A stretch of 9,534 nt of DNA, taken from NCBI GenBank assembly GCA_945938055.1, contig CAMEUH010000088.1, positions 1 through 9,534 of the forward strand, read 5' to 3'. Made by a program: the position numbers and the translations under genes. The notes below the pieces were generated by a model, which worked only from the letters and a program-made list of their open reading frames with translations, made no database searches and had not been told where the DNA came from. This stretch comes from an uncultured Eubacteriaceae bacterium. GTDB taxonomy: Bacteria > Bacillota > Clostridia > Lachnospirales > Lachnospiraceae. The first letter of the stretch is position 1, and each line of letters begins with the position of its first letter. Below, one piece after another: positions 1 to 6,342 of this stretch.

Positions 1-53
1 AGAGCACTCGGCTGTTAACCGAGTTGTTGTAGGTTCGAGCCCTACTCGGGGAG
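1..53 (+). tRNA. tRNA-Asn (anticodon GUU), 5' end cut by window edge
   Basis: This is the 3' two thirds of a tRNA. The anticodon stem is CTCGG (7-11) paired with CCGAG (19-23). It closes the seven-base loop CTGTTAA, with anticodon GTT at 14-16, which reads Asn codons AAC/AAU. The T arm is GTAGG (29-33), loop TTCGAGC, CCTAC (41-45). The 3' acceptor strand TCGGGGA (46-52) and discriminator G53 follow. CCA is not encoded. The 5' acceptor strand and most of the D arm lie outside the window. The gene for the cognate synthetase follows directly downstream. Confidence 0.95.
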
Positions 54-62
54 TTAGAACGG

Positions 63-100
63 CAGCCTGGGGATTTATGAATCCGGGCTGTTTTTGTTTT
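63..100 (+). terminator. Intrinsic terminator after tRNA-Asn
   Basis: CAGCC (63-67) pairs with GGCTG (86-90) and GGATT (71-75) pairs with AATCC (80-84) around a short loop, with a small asymmetric internal bulge. The hairpin runs straight into TTTTTGTTTT (91-100). It should end the tRNA transcript. It may also act as an attenuator in front of asnS, because I see no convincing promoter between it and the asnS start. Confidence 0.75.
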
Positions 101-129
101 GAAAAGAAAGCAGATGGAGAGGTAAGATT

Positions 130-1521
130 ATGGAACTTGTTCAGATAAAAGAGATTTTTCGCGAAAAGAGTCAATACATGAACCAGAAGGTTACAATTGG
201 GGGATGGGTAAGAAGTATTCGTAATTCCAAGACCTTTGGCTTCATGGTGGTTAATGATGGAACTTTTTTTGAATCGATTCAGGTGGTTTTTGAGGACAAG
301 CTGGATAATTTTGAACGGATTTCAAAATTAAATGTTGGTTCTGCTGTAGTGGTTACGGGAATTCTGGTGCCGACACCGCAGGCAAAACAGCCGTTTGAAA
401 TTCAGGCAGAGGATGTGCAGGTTGAAGGAGAATCCACACCGGATTATCCGCTTCAGAAAAAACGGCATACTTTTGAATATTTAAGGACCATTTCTCATTT
501 AAGACCACGTACCAATACATTTCAGGCAGTATTCCGTGTGCGTTCCCTGCTTGCATACGCTATTCACCAGTATTTTCAGGAACGAGGATTTGTGTATGTG
601 CATACGCCGCTGATTACGGGAAGTGACTGTGAAGGCGCAGGAGAAATGTTTCAGGTGACGACAATGAATCTTTCAGATATTCCGAAAACACCGGATGGGC
701 AGGTGGACTATTCCGGAGATTTCTTTGGAAAACCGGTAAATCTTACGGTCAGCGGCCAGCTGAATGGAGAAACATATGCCATGGCATTTAAAAATATCTA
801 TACCTTTGGACCAACGTTTCGTGCCGAGAATTCGAATACCACAAGACATGCGGCAGAATTCTGGATGATTGAACCGGAAATGGCATTTGCAGACTTAAAG
901 GACAACATGATGTTAGCGGAAGGGATGTTAAAGTATGTCATTCGCTATGTACTGGAGAATGCACCGGAGGAAATGCAGTTCTTCAATGAATTTATTGACA
1001 AGGAACTTCTGGAACGGCTGAATCATGTGGTAAATTCCGAGTTCGGACATGTGACCTACACGGAAGCCATAAAGCTTCTCATGGAGCATAATGATGCCTT
1101 TGAATATAAGGTTTCGTGGGGATGTGACCTGCAGACGGAGCATGAACGCTATTTAACGGAACAGATATTTAAACGGCCTGTTTTTGTGACGGATTATCCG
1201 AAAGACATCAAGGCATTTTACATGAAAATGAATGAGGACCATCAGACGGTTGCGGCAATGGACTGTCTGGTTCCGGGAATTGGCGAAATCATCGGAGGCA
1301 GCCAGAGAGAAGAGGATTATGAAAAGCTTTCACAAAGAATGAAGGAGCTTGGTTTAAAGGAAGAGGACTATGGATTCTATCTGGACCTTCGAAAGTACGG
1401 AACGGCAAGACATGCCGGATTTGGTCTGGGCTTTGAGCGTCTTGTGATGTATGTGACAGGCATGGGAAATATCCGTGATGTGATTCCGTTTCCGCGAACG
1501 GTGAATAACTGCGGACTTTAA
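130..1521 (+). CDS. asnS: Asparaginyl-tRNA synthetase (AsnRS), class IIb
   Basis: This cytoplasmic enzyme charges tRNA-Asn with asparagine using ATP. The 463-residue length is normal for bacterial AsnRS. Residues about 18-103 form the N-terminal OB-fold anticodon-binding domain (starting near VTIGGWVRSIR). The class II catalytic core follows. It has CEGAGEMF at 167-174, SGQLNGE at 208-214, motif 2 at about 226-250 (TFRAENSNTTRHAAEFWMIE) and motif 3 at about 430-457 (GFGLGFERLVMYVTG, then IRDVIPFPRT). The RAENSNT and GQLNGE signatures favour AsnRS over AspRS, and there is no AspRS GAD insertion. The start is set by GGAGAGG at 116-122, 7 nt upstream of ATG 130. It lies directly behind tRNA-Asn, and only about 30 bp separate the tRNA terminator from its start codon. 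That leaves no room for a T-box leader, so transcription probably comes from read-through or from promoters upstream of the window. Confidence 0.97.
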   Translation: MELVQIKEIFREKSQYMNQKVTIGGWVRSIRNSKTFGFMVVNDGTFFESIQVVFEDKLDNFERISKLNVGSAVVVTGILVPTPQAKQPFEIQAEDVQVEGESTPDYPLQKKRHTFEYLRTISHLRPRTNTFQAVFRVRSLLAYAIHQYFQERGFVYVHTPLITGSDCEGAGEMFQVTTMNLSDIPKTPDGQVDYSGDFFGKPVNLTVSGQLNGETYAMAFKNIYTFGPTFRAENSNTTRHAAEFWMIEPEMAFADLKDNMMLAEGMLKYVIRYVLENAPEEMQFFNEFIDKELLERLNHVVNSEFGHVTYTEAIKLLMEHNDAFEYKVSWGCDLQTEHERYLTEQIFKRPVFVTDYPKDIKAFYMKMNEDHQTVAAMDCLVPGIGEIIGGSQREEDYEKLSQRMKELGLKEEDYGFYLDLRKYGTARHAGFGLGFERLVMYVTGMGNIRDVIPFPRTVNNCGL

Positions 1522-1542
1522 AACTTGTGTATTTTTTGTGAT

Positions 1543-1571
1543 TTGACTGTTATTTTTTCACAGTTTATGTT
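1543..1571 (+). promoter_or_regulatory. Candidate SigA promoter for the lipoprotein-uppP operon
   Basis: TTGACT (1543-1548, 5 of 6 consensus) is followed by a 17 bp spacer and TATGTT (1566-1571, 4 of 6). An alternative TATAAA at 1571-1576 lies too far from this -35. A small inverted repeat, ACTGT (1546-1550) and ACAGT (1560-1564), overlaps the spacer and might be an operator or chance. I see no clear intrinsic terminator for asnS in 1522-1607, so some read-through from asnS is possible. Confidence 0.45.
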
Positions 1572-1619
1572 ATAAATATATTGTTATGCATTTTTTAACA
1601 AGGGATTATGGAGGAAGTT

Positions 1620-2678
1620 ATGAAAAAGTTTTTCAGAGGCGCAAGCTTCATTATGGCAATGACAATGGTAATGGGCGTTTTTTCCGGATGTGGAAATAAG
1701 GTAAAGGATGTGGCATATGATTATCAGGCTGCGGATTATGTTAAGATTGGGGAATATAAGGGACTGGAAGTAGAATTGGGTGATTATTCCGTAACAGATG
1801 AATCTGTGCAGCAGGTGATTGACCAGCTGTTAGAGCAGAGCATGGAATATCATGTGGTTGACCGTGCGGCACAGGATGGCGACATGGTGGTTGTGACTTT
1901 TGATGCCTATATCAGTGGCGGTAAGGTAGAAGGCTTTTCCGGTGAGGATTATCAGGTGATTATCGGAAGCGGAGAGTTTCTGGTAGATGGTTTTGAAGAG
2001 GCACTGATTGGTCTTTCTTCCGGGGAAAAGAGAGCCATCACAGGACTTCATGTTCCGGATGATTTTAAGACGGAAGAAAAATATGCCGGCAGGGCAATTA
2101 CCTTTAACATTGATATTTCCGGTGTGTTTGAACCGATTCTTCCTGCTTATGATGATGCATTTGTTACAAAGGTTTCCAAGGGTGACATTACAACCGTTGA
2201 TGCTTATAATGCAGAAATCAGGAAGATGCTGGAAGAAAATGCCGAAACCAACCGTTATAATGATAAGTACAATCAGGTTCTGGATAAGATTGTTAATGGC
2301 ACAGAGGTATTAAAAGACTTCCCGGCAGAATATATTGAAAGTAAATCAGCTTCCATTCAGGAAGAAGTGAATCGGTATACCGTACTTTATGACATGACGG
2401 ATGAAGAATATCTGATGAAGTATTATGGCGTGGGAACGGTTGAGGAAGTTGCGAAGAATCAGATTCTTCTGGAGTTCATTTTCCAGGAAATCATTCAGAA
2501 AGAAAATATTACGGTGACGGAAAAGTATTATAAGGATCATCTGTTAGAGACTGCAAATGACAGAGGATATTCTACGACAGAGAAGTTCCTCGAAATTTAT
2601 ACCGAGGCAGGTGCGGTAAACTGCATGCTTTTGGATAAGGCAACAGAAATGATTCTGGATTCGGCTGTTGAAAAGTAA
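1620..2678 (+). CDS. Exported trigger-factor-like lipoprotein (FKBP-type PPIase plus chaperone domain)
   Basis: Likely an extracytoplasmic membrane-anchored foldase. With the start at ATG 1620 (GGAGG 1610-1614, 5 nt spacer) it has 352 residues. A more upstream ATG at 1608 has a poorer site. Residues 1-23 form a lipoprotein signal peptide (MKKFFRGASF, hydrophobic core), with lipobox FSGC and acylated Cys24. Residues about 45-86 match the trigger-factor linker (EYKGLEVELGDYSVTDE, VDRAAQDGD). About 87-169 is the FKBP-like PPIase domain (IIGSGEFLVDGFEEALIGL, GEKRAI, YAGRAITF). About 170-352 is helical and resembles the trigger-factor C-terminal substrate-binding arms. The ribosome-docking N-terminal domain of cytoplasmic trigger factor, with its GFRxGxxP loop, is absent. 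This fits a secreted form that folds proteins outside the membrane, a role comparable to PrsA. It is followed after 37 bp by uppP, with no promoter or terminator visible between them. The family is clear; clients and PPIase activity are inferred. Confidence 0.85.
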   Translation: MKKFFRGASFIMAMTMVMGVFSGCGNKVKDVAYDYQAADYVKIGEYKGLEVELGDYSVTDESVQQVIDQLLEQSMEYHVVDRAAQDGDMVVVTFDAYISGGKVEGFSGEDYQVIIGSGEFLVDGFEEALIGLSSGEKRAITGLHVPDDFKTEEKYAGRAITFNIDISGVFEPILPAYDDAFVTKVSKGDITTVDAYNAEIRKMLEENAETNRYNDKYNQVLDKIVNGTEVLKDFPAEYIESKSASIQEEVNRYTVLYDMTDEEYLMKYYGVGTVEEVAKNQILLEFIFQEIIQKENITVTEKYYKDHLLETANDRGYSTTEKFLEIYTEAGAVNCMLLDKATEMILDSAVEK

Positions 2679-2715
2679 TCGTCTAAGAATATGAAATAAG
2701 TTTTGGGAGTAGAAA

Positions 2716-3531
2716 ATGGAATTTTTAAAGGTTATCCTGCTGGGGATTGTAGAAGGAATCACGGAATGGCTTCCAATCAGCAGTACCGGTCACATGATTC
2801 TGGTCAATGAATTTATCCGGTTAAATGTTACGGAAGAGTTCTGGGAGATGTTTGAAGTTGTAATTCAGCTGGGAGCAATCCTTGCAGTGATTGTACTCTA
2901 TTTTAACAAGCTGAATCCGTTTGCGCTGAAAAAGTCATCACAGGAAAAGAAAGATACCTGGACTTTATGGTTTAAGGTAATTGTGGCAGCACTTCCTGCG
3001 GCAATCATCGGACTTCCGTTTGATGATTTGATTGACCGTTTGTTTTATAATTATCAGACAGTTGCCATCATGCTGATTGTGTATGGTGTTCTCTTTATTC
3101 TGGTGGAGAACTGGAATAAGGGAAAGGAGCCGGTGACTTCAGATTTGAATGCGTTGTCGTATAAGACGGCATTGTTTATCGGAATTTTTCAGATACTGGC
3201 ACTGATTCCGGGAACATCCCGTTCCGGTGCAACGATTATCGGAGCCATGTTAATTGGGTGCTCCCGTTATGTAGCAGCGGAATTTACCTTTTTCCTTGCC
3301 ATCCCGGTTATGTTTGGTGCAAGCTTTCTGAAGCTTCTAAAGTTCGGACTGGCGTTCACCCAGACAGAACTTATGATTTTATTGCTTGGCATGGTTACGG
3401 CATTCGTGGTATCGGTGCTGGCAATTAAGTTCCTGATGGGATATATTAAGAAGAATGATTTTAAGGTGTTTGGTTATTACCGGATTGTACTGGGGTTGCT
3501 GGTGATTGGGTATTTTATGGTGGCTGGATAA
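2716..3531 (+). CDS. uppP: Undecaprenyl-diphosphatase UppP (BacA family)
   Basis: This integral membrane phosphatase converts undecaprenyl diphosphate to undecaprenyl phosphate, recycling the lipid carrier for peptidoglycan and wall polymers. Overproduction of the family gives bacitracin resistance. The 271 residues match the usual length of about 270. The first signature is the (E/Q)xxxE segment at 10-28 (GIVEGITEWLPISSTGH) with Glu13, Glu17, Ser23 and His26. The second is PGTSRSGAT at 165-173 with Arg169. Both correspond to the known active-site residues of the family. Several hydrophobic helices are evident, at about 47-63, 87-101, 115-130, 152-165, 190-205, 218-240 and 253-270. The start is supported by GGGAG (2705-2709) 6 nt before ATG. 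It is probably co-transcribed with the upstream foldase lipoprotein. A strong terminator begins 19 bp after the stop. Confidence 0.97.
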   Translation: MEFLKVILLGIVEGITEWLPISSTGHMILVNEFIRLNVTEEFWEMFEVVIQLGAILAVIVLYFNKLNPFALKKSSQEKKDTWTLWFKVIVAALPAAIIGLPFDDLIDRLFYNYQTVAIMLIVYGVLFILVENWNKGKEPVTSDLNALSYKTALFIGIFQILALIPGTSRSGATIIGAMLIGCSRYVAAEFTFFLAIPVMFGASFLKLLKFGLAFTQTELMILLLGMVTAFVVSVLAIKFLMGYIKKNDFKVFGYYRIVLGLLVIGYFMVAG

Positions 3532-3550
3532 GAATTGGAAAAGAAGATTG

Positions 3551-3585
3551 ACTGGTTGTGGAAGAAATGCTACAGCCAGTTTTTT
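3551..3585 (+). terminator. Intrinsic terminator after uppP
   Basis: ACTGGTTGTGG (3551-3561) pairs along its full 11 bp with CTACAGCCAGT (3570-3580), including two G-U wobbles. The loop has 8 nt and a run of six T follows (3580-3585). It ends the lipoprotein-uppP operon and isolates the LRR gene downstream. Confidence 0.9.
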
Positions 3586-3602
3586 ATGTGAGAAAAGGTA
3601 AC

Positions 3603-3631
3603 TTGACGAATGTTTTGGCGGGTACTATTAT
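3603..3631 (+). promoter_or_regulatory. SigA promoter of the first LRR/DUF4214 gene
   Basis: TTGACG (3603-3608, 5 of 6) lies 17 bp from TATTAT (3626-3631, 5 of 6). Initiation near 3638 would give a leader of roughly 28 nt carrying GGAGG. A frame that stays open upstream to 3558 runs through this promoter and the preceding terminator, so it is not part of the gene. Confidence 0.8.
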
Positions 3632-3665
3632 ATTATTGAAATATTACATATGGAGGATATTATTT

Positions 3666-6200
3666 ATGAAAGCGTTGGGGAAAAAATTAGTAAACTGGTG
3701 TGTTCTGATTTCATTGTGCTGTATGATTACCCTACTGTGCGGCATTTCAGTTGATGCTGCGGAGAGTGACTTTGAGTATAGAGTGAATGGAAATAATGAG
3801 GTAACCATTACCAAGTATGTTGGAACGGAAAAGAATGTAGTTATACCGGACACACTCGGTGGAGGGAAAGTTACAGCGATAGGCAGTAATGCATTTGAAT
3901 ATTGCAGCAGTTTAACTAGTATTATGATACCGGAAGGTATGAAAAGTATAGATTCTTATGCGTTTTATGGTTGTAGCAGTCTGGCGAGTATTGAGATACC
4001 GGAAGGTGTGACGAGCATAGGCTCCTTTGCGTTTTTTGGATGTCAAAGCTTGATGAGTATTAAAATACCGGAAAGCGTGACGAGTATGGACACCAGTGCG
4101 TTTGGAAGTTGTGGCAGTTTGAAAACAGCTGGACCAATAGGAAGTGGAACAAACATTGAGTTTGGGTGGACAAAGTCCATTCCTGATAGGACATTTTCAG
4201 AATGTGGTAGTCTGACGAGTATCGTGATACCGGAAGGTGTGACGAGGATAGGTTCCTCTGTATTTGATAATTGTAGAAACCTGACGAGTATCGTGATGCC
4301 AGAAAGTCTGATGAGTATAGGAGATAAGGCATTTTCAGGTTGCAGTGGTTTGACGAGTATTGTGATACCAGAAGGAGTGACAAGTATAGGATGGAGTGCT
4401 TTTGATTACTGTAGCAGTTTAGAACATATTGTGATACCAGAAAGCGTGACGAGTATGGACTCCTATGTGTTTGAGGGGTGTGACGGCTTGAAGACAGCAG
4501 GACCGATAGGAATTGGAACAAATATTGAGTTTGGGTGGACAAAATCTATTCCTGCTGATGCATTTTTAGCATGTAGCAGTCTGACGAGCATTGTGATGCC
4601 AGAAGGCATGATAGGAATAGGTTCCTCTGCATTTTCAGGTTGTAGCAGTTTGACAAGTATCGTGATACCTAAAGGAGTGACAAGTATAGGTTCTTCTGCA
4701 TTTTTAGAATGCAGCAGTTTGGGGAATATTGTGATACCAGAAGGAATGGCGAGTATAGGACATTCTGCATTTGAAGGGTGTAGCAGTTTGACAAGTATCT
4801 TTATACCGGGAAGCGTAACGAGTATAGGTTACTCTGCGTTTGAGGGGTGTAGTAGTTTGAAAACAGCAGGACCGATAGGAAGTGGAACAGATATTGAGTT
4901 TGGATGGACAAAGGCTATTCCTGCGCATGCATTTGATGAGTGTAGTAGCTTAACCAATATCATGATACCAGAAACCGTGACAAGTATAGGGTATTCTGTG
5001 TTTGATGGTTGTAGCGGCTTAACCAATATCACGATACCAGAAGGCGTGACGAGTATAGGTGCTTCTGCATTTTCAGGCTGTAGCAGTTTGACGAGTATTG
5101 TGATACCGAATGGCGTGACAAGTATAGGTGCTTCGGCTTTTTCAGGTTGTAGTAGTCTGGAAAGTGTAACTATGTCAAAAGTAAAGATTATCGGTGAATC
5201 AGCTTTTGAAGAATGTACGAGCCTAACCAGCATCGTACTTCCTAAAACTGTAACGCAAATCAATAATTATGCATTTAGAAATTGCACAAGTCTTGAGAAA
5301 GTATTGATCAAATCACAAAAAGCTCAGATGGGAGATTTTGTATTTTTTAGAGCACCGCTTACTATTTATGGCCATGCAGGCAGTAACGTGGAAATATATG
5401 CCATCAATGAAGCAATTAACTTTATTGCATTACCGGATTTGCAAAAACTGTCAGCTTTTGTAGAACGTCTTTATACACTTGTTCTTGGACGTGAGGCTGA
5501 TGAAAATGGGCTTGAAAGCTGGAGCAATGCTTTGATTACTCATGAATCAAGTGGTGTGGATGTAGGATTTGGATTTGTTTTCTCTGATGAATGTAAGGAC
5601 AGAAGTCTTAGCAACGAGGAATTTGTGAACATGCTTTATCTGACATTCATGAACCGCGAAGCAGATGAAGATGGAAGAAAAGCATGGGTATCCCAGCTTG
5701 ATTCAGGAGTTGAACGAGAAAAAGTTTTTGAAGGTTTTGTCTATTCGGAGGAATTCCTTGGAATTTGTAAGGAGTATGGAATTGAAGTGGGAAATACGGA
5801 ATCTGTGGCAGCATTTGCTGAGGCACTGAGTCACTATCGTAATCAGAACGCAGACATTACTGCATTTGTGACCAGATGTTATACAAAGGCATTGGGACGC
5901 GAGTATGACCCAGTTGGTCTGGAAGACTGGTGCCGTGTCATCGTAACACAGGAAGATACTCCGACGGCAGTTGCTAAGAGTTTTATCTTCGCAGAGGAAT
6001 TCATGGCCAAGGGACTTGATGATGAGGAATATGTCAAGGTTCTTTACCAGACGTTCATGGGAAGAGAAGCAGATGAGGTTGGACTTGCAGGCTGGATAAG
6101 TGTATTGCAGTCTGGCGAAGAGGACCGCGAGAAGGTTCTGGATGGATTTGCAGGTTCACTGGAATTTGCAGAAATTCTGGAAGGATTTGGATTGAATTAA
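3666..6200 (+). CDS. Secreted BspA-type leucine-rich-repeat protein with C-terminal DUF4214 repeats
   Basis: A secreted or surface protein of 844 residues. GGAGG (3652-3656) sits 9 nt before ATG 3666. Residues 1-31 or 32 form a Sec signal peptide (MKALGKK, core LISLCCMITLLC, site VDA/AES). There is no lipobox: the residue before Cys25 is Leu. Residues about 58-560 are some 18 LRR_5 (BspA/Treponema-type) units with a 23-residue consensus like IVIPEGVTSIGxSAFxGCSS. Three units carry a long TAGPIGSGTNIEFGWTK insert. Residues 598-844 hold two DUF4214 domains, each made of two half-repeats (starts near 598, 653, 734 and 789) with the pattern GREADxxGLxxW. There is no LPXTG sorting signal, C-terminal membrane helix or recognisable wall-binding module. 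BspA relatives in other bacteria bind host matrix proteins or mediate coaggregation. The ligand here is unknown, and DUF4214 as an anchoring or partner domain is inference. A paralogue starts at 7890. Confidence 0.9.
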   Translation: MKALGKKLVNWCVLISLCCMITLLCGISVDAAESDFEYRVNGNNEVTITKYVGTEKNVVIPDTLGGGKVTAIGSNAFEYCSSLTSIMIPEGMKSIDSYAFYGCSSLASIEIPEGVTSIGSFAFFGCQSLMSIKIPESVTSMDTSAFGSCGSLKTAGPIGSGTNIEFGWTKSIPDRTFSECGSLTSIVIPEGVTRIGSSVFDNCRNLTSIVMPESLMSIGDKAFSGCSGLTSIVIPEGVTSIGWSAFDYCSSLEHIVIPESVTSMDSYVFEGCDGLKTAGPIGIGTNIEFGWTKSIPADAFLACSSLTSIVMPEGMIGIGSSAFSGCSSLTSIVIPKGVTSIGSSAFLECSSLGNIVIPEGMASIGHSAFEGCSSLTSIFIPGSVTSIGYSAFEGCSSLKTAGPIGSGTDIEFGWTKAIPAHAFDECSSLTNIMIPETVTSIGYSVFDGCSGLTNITIPEGVTSIGASAFSGCSSLTSIVIPNGVTSIGASAFSGCSSLESVTMSKVKIIGESAFEECTSLTSIVLPKTVTQINNYAFRNCTSLEKVLIKSQKAQMGDFVFFRAPLTIYGHAGSNVEIYAINEAINFIALPDLQKLSAFVERLYTLVLGREADENGLESWSNALITHESSGVDVGFGFVFSDECKDRSLSNEEFVNMLYLTFMNREADEDGRKAWVSQLDSGVEREKVFEGFVYSEEFLGICKEYGIEVGNTESVAAFAEALSHYRNQNADITAFVTRCYTKALGREYDPVGLEDWCRVIVTQEDTPTAVAKSFIFAEEFMAKGLDDEEYVKVLYQTFMGREADEVGLAGWISVLQSGEEDREKVLDGFAGSLEFAEILEGFGLN
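3837..5301 (+). repeat. LRR_5 repeat array, 69-bp basic unit
   Basis: Repeated codon blocks encode about 18 LRR_5 units, mostly 23 residues (69 bp) each. Recurrent DNA motifs include GTGATACC, ACGAGTATAGG and TGTAGCAGT. The first unit (from 3837) has 28 residues and the unit from 5166 has 22. A degenerate last unit continues beyond 5301 to about 5430. The repeat lies inside the CDS and in frame, so unequal recombination in multiples of 69 bp would keep the gene open. Confidence 0.9.
3852..4958 (+). repeat. Three tandem 369-bp (123-residue) higher-order repeats
   Basis: Within the LRR array a larger module recurs with exact spacing: three 23-residue units followed by one 54-residue unit carrying the TAGPIG insert. 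The insert sequence GGACC(A/G)ATAGGAA begins at 4131, 4500 and 4869, which is 369 bp apart each time. Module 2 is 4221-4589 and module 3 is 4590-4958. Module 1 is 3852-4220 by phase, and its first unit is divergent. The long segments themselves are 4122-4220, 4491-4589 and 4860-4958. This points to segmental duplication of four-unit blocks rather than single units. Confidence 0.9.
5457..6197 (+). repeat. DUF4214 half-repeats in A-B-A-B order
   Basis: Four related segments start at about 5457, 5622, 5865 and 6030, that is residues 598, 653, 734 and 789. Segments 1 and 3 (type A) share FVxRxYTxxLGRExDxxGLExW. Segments 2 and 4 (type B) share YxxFMxREADExG and a REKVxxGF tail. Both A-to-B distances are 55 residues. 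A conserved linker, EYGIEVGNTESV then HYRNQNADITAF, separates the two pairs. The same order begins in the paralogue at 9000. Confidence 0.85.
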
Positions 6201-6227
6201 TGGATTAAAAACAAAATACATATCAGA

Positions 6228-6310
6228 AAAGAGGATGTCTTTTAGAAAACAGTTTCATCCGTTGGATTTTGAGTCTGACGGATGAAAGCGTTTAAAAAGA
6301 CATCCTCTTT
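6228..6310. terminator. Long two-stem hairpin between convergent genes, probable bidirectional terminator
   Basis: A perfect 16 bp inverted repeat (6228-6243 with 6295-6310, AAAGAGGATGTCTTTT and complement) encloses a second perfect 10 bp stem (TTTCATCCGT 6253-6262 with 6278-6287) and a 15 nt loop. The two stems are separated by A-rich unpaired stretches. It lies 27 bp after the stop of the + strand LRR gene and 32 bp past the stop of the minus-strand isomerase gene, where a shared terminator is expected. The T runs outside the stem are short (TCTTTAT on +, CTTTTCT on -), so it is not a textbook intrinsic terminator. Confidence 0.6.
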
Positions 6311-6342
6311 ATCATGAGCCATCAATGGTGATTGCAAGGATA

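Noticed and set aside
54..129. T-box riboswitch in front of asnS
   Set aside because: Only 76 bp separate the tRNA from the start codon. There is no specifier stem, no T-box consensus and no antiterminator; the only structure is a simple terminator.
1537..1562. TGTGA...TCACA inverted repeat as a CRP/FNR-like operator
   Set aside because: The half-sites are separated by 16 nt rather than 4-6 and lie in an AT-rich stretch where short inverted repeats occur by chance.
2008..2313. Second + strand frame of 101 residues inside the lipoprotein gene
   Set aside because: It is out of frame and fully contained in a well-supported gene, without a ribosome binding site or recognisable protein features.
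3558..3665. N-terminal extension of the first LRR protein from GTG 3558 or ATG 3567
   Set aside because: It starts inside the uppP terminator and runs across the promoter at 3603-3631. It has no ribosome binding site, and it would bury the signal peptide that begins at 3666.
3720..3745. Lipoprotein signal in the first LRR protein (TLLC)
   Set aside because: The residue before Cys25 is Leu, not Gly/Ala/Ala-like, and a better signal peptidase I site (VDA/AES) follows.
4060..4542. Open frame on the minus strand (160 residues) opposite the LRR array
   Set aside because: It is a shadow of the repeated codons: the same period appears and there is no start context. The minus-strand frames at 4704-4928 and 4829-5263 are rejected for the same reason.
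3921..5230. CRISPR-like regular DNA repeats
   Set aside because: The 69-bp and 369-bp periods are in frame and encode LRR_5 units. There are no unique spacers of constant length between identical repeats and no cas genes.
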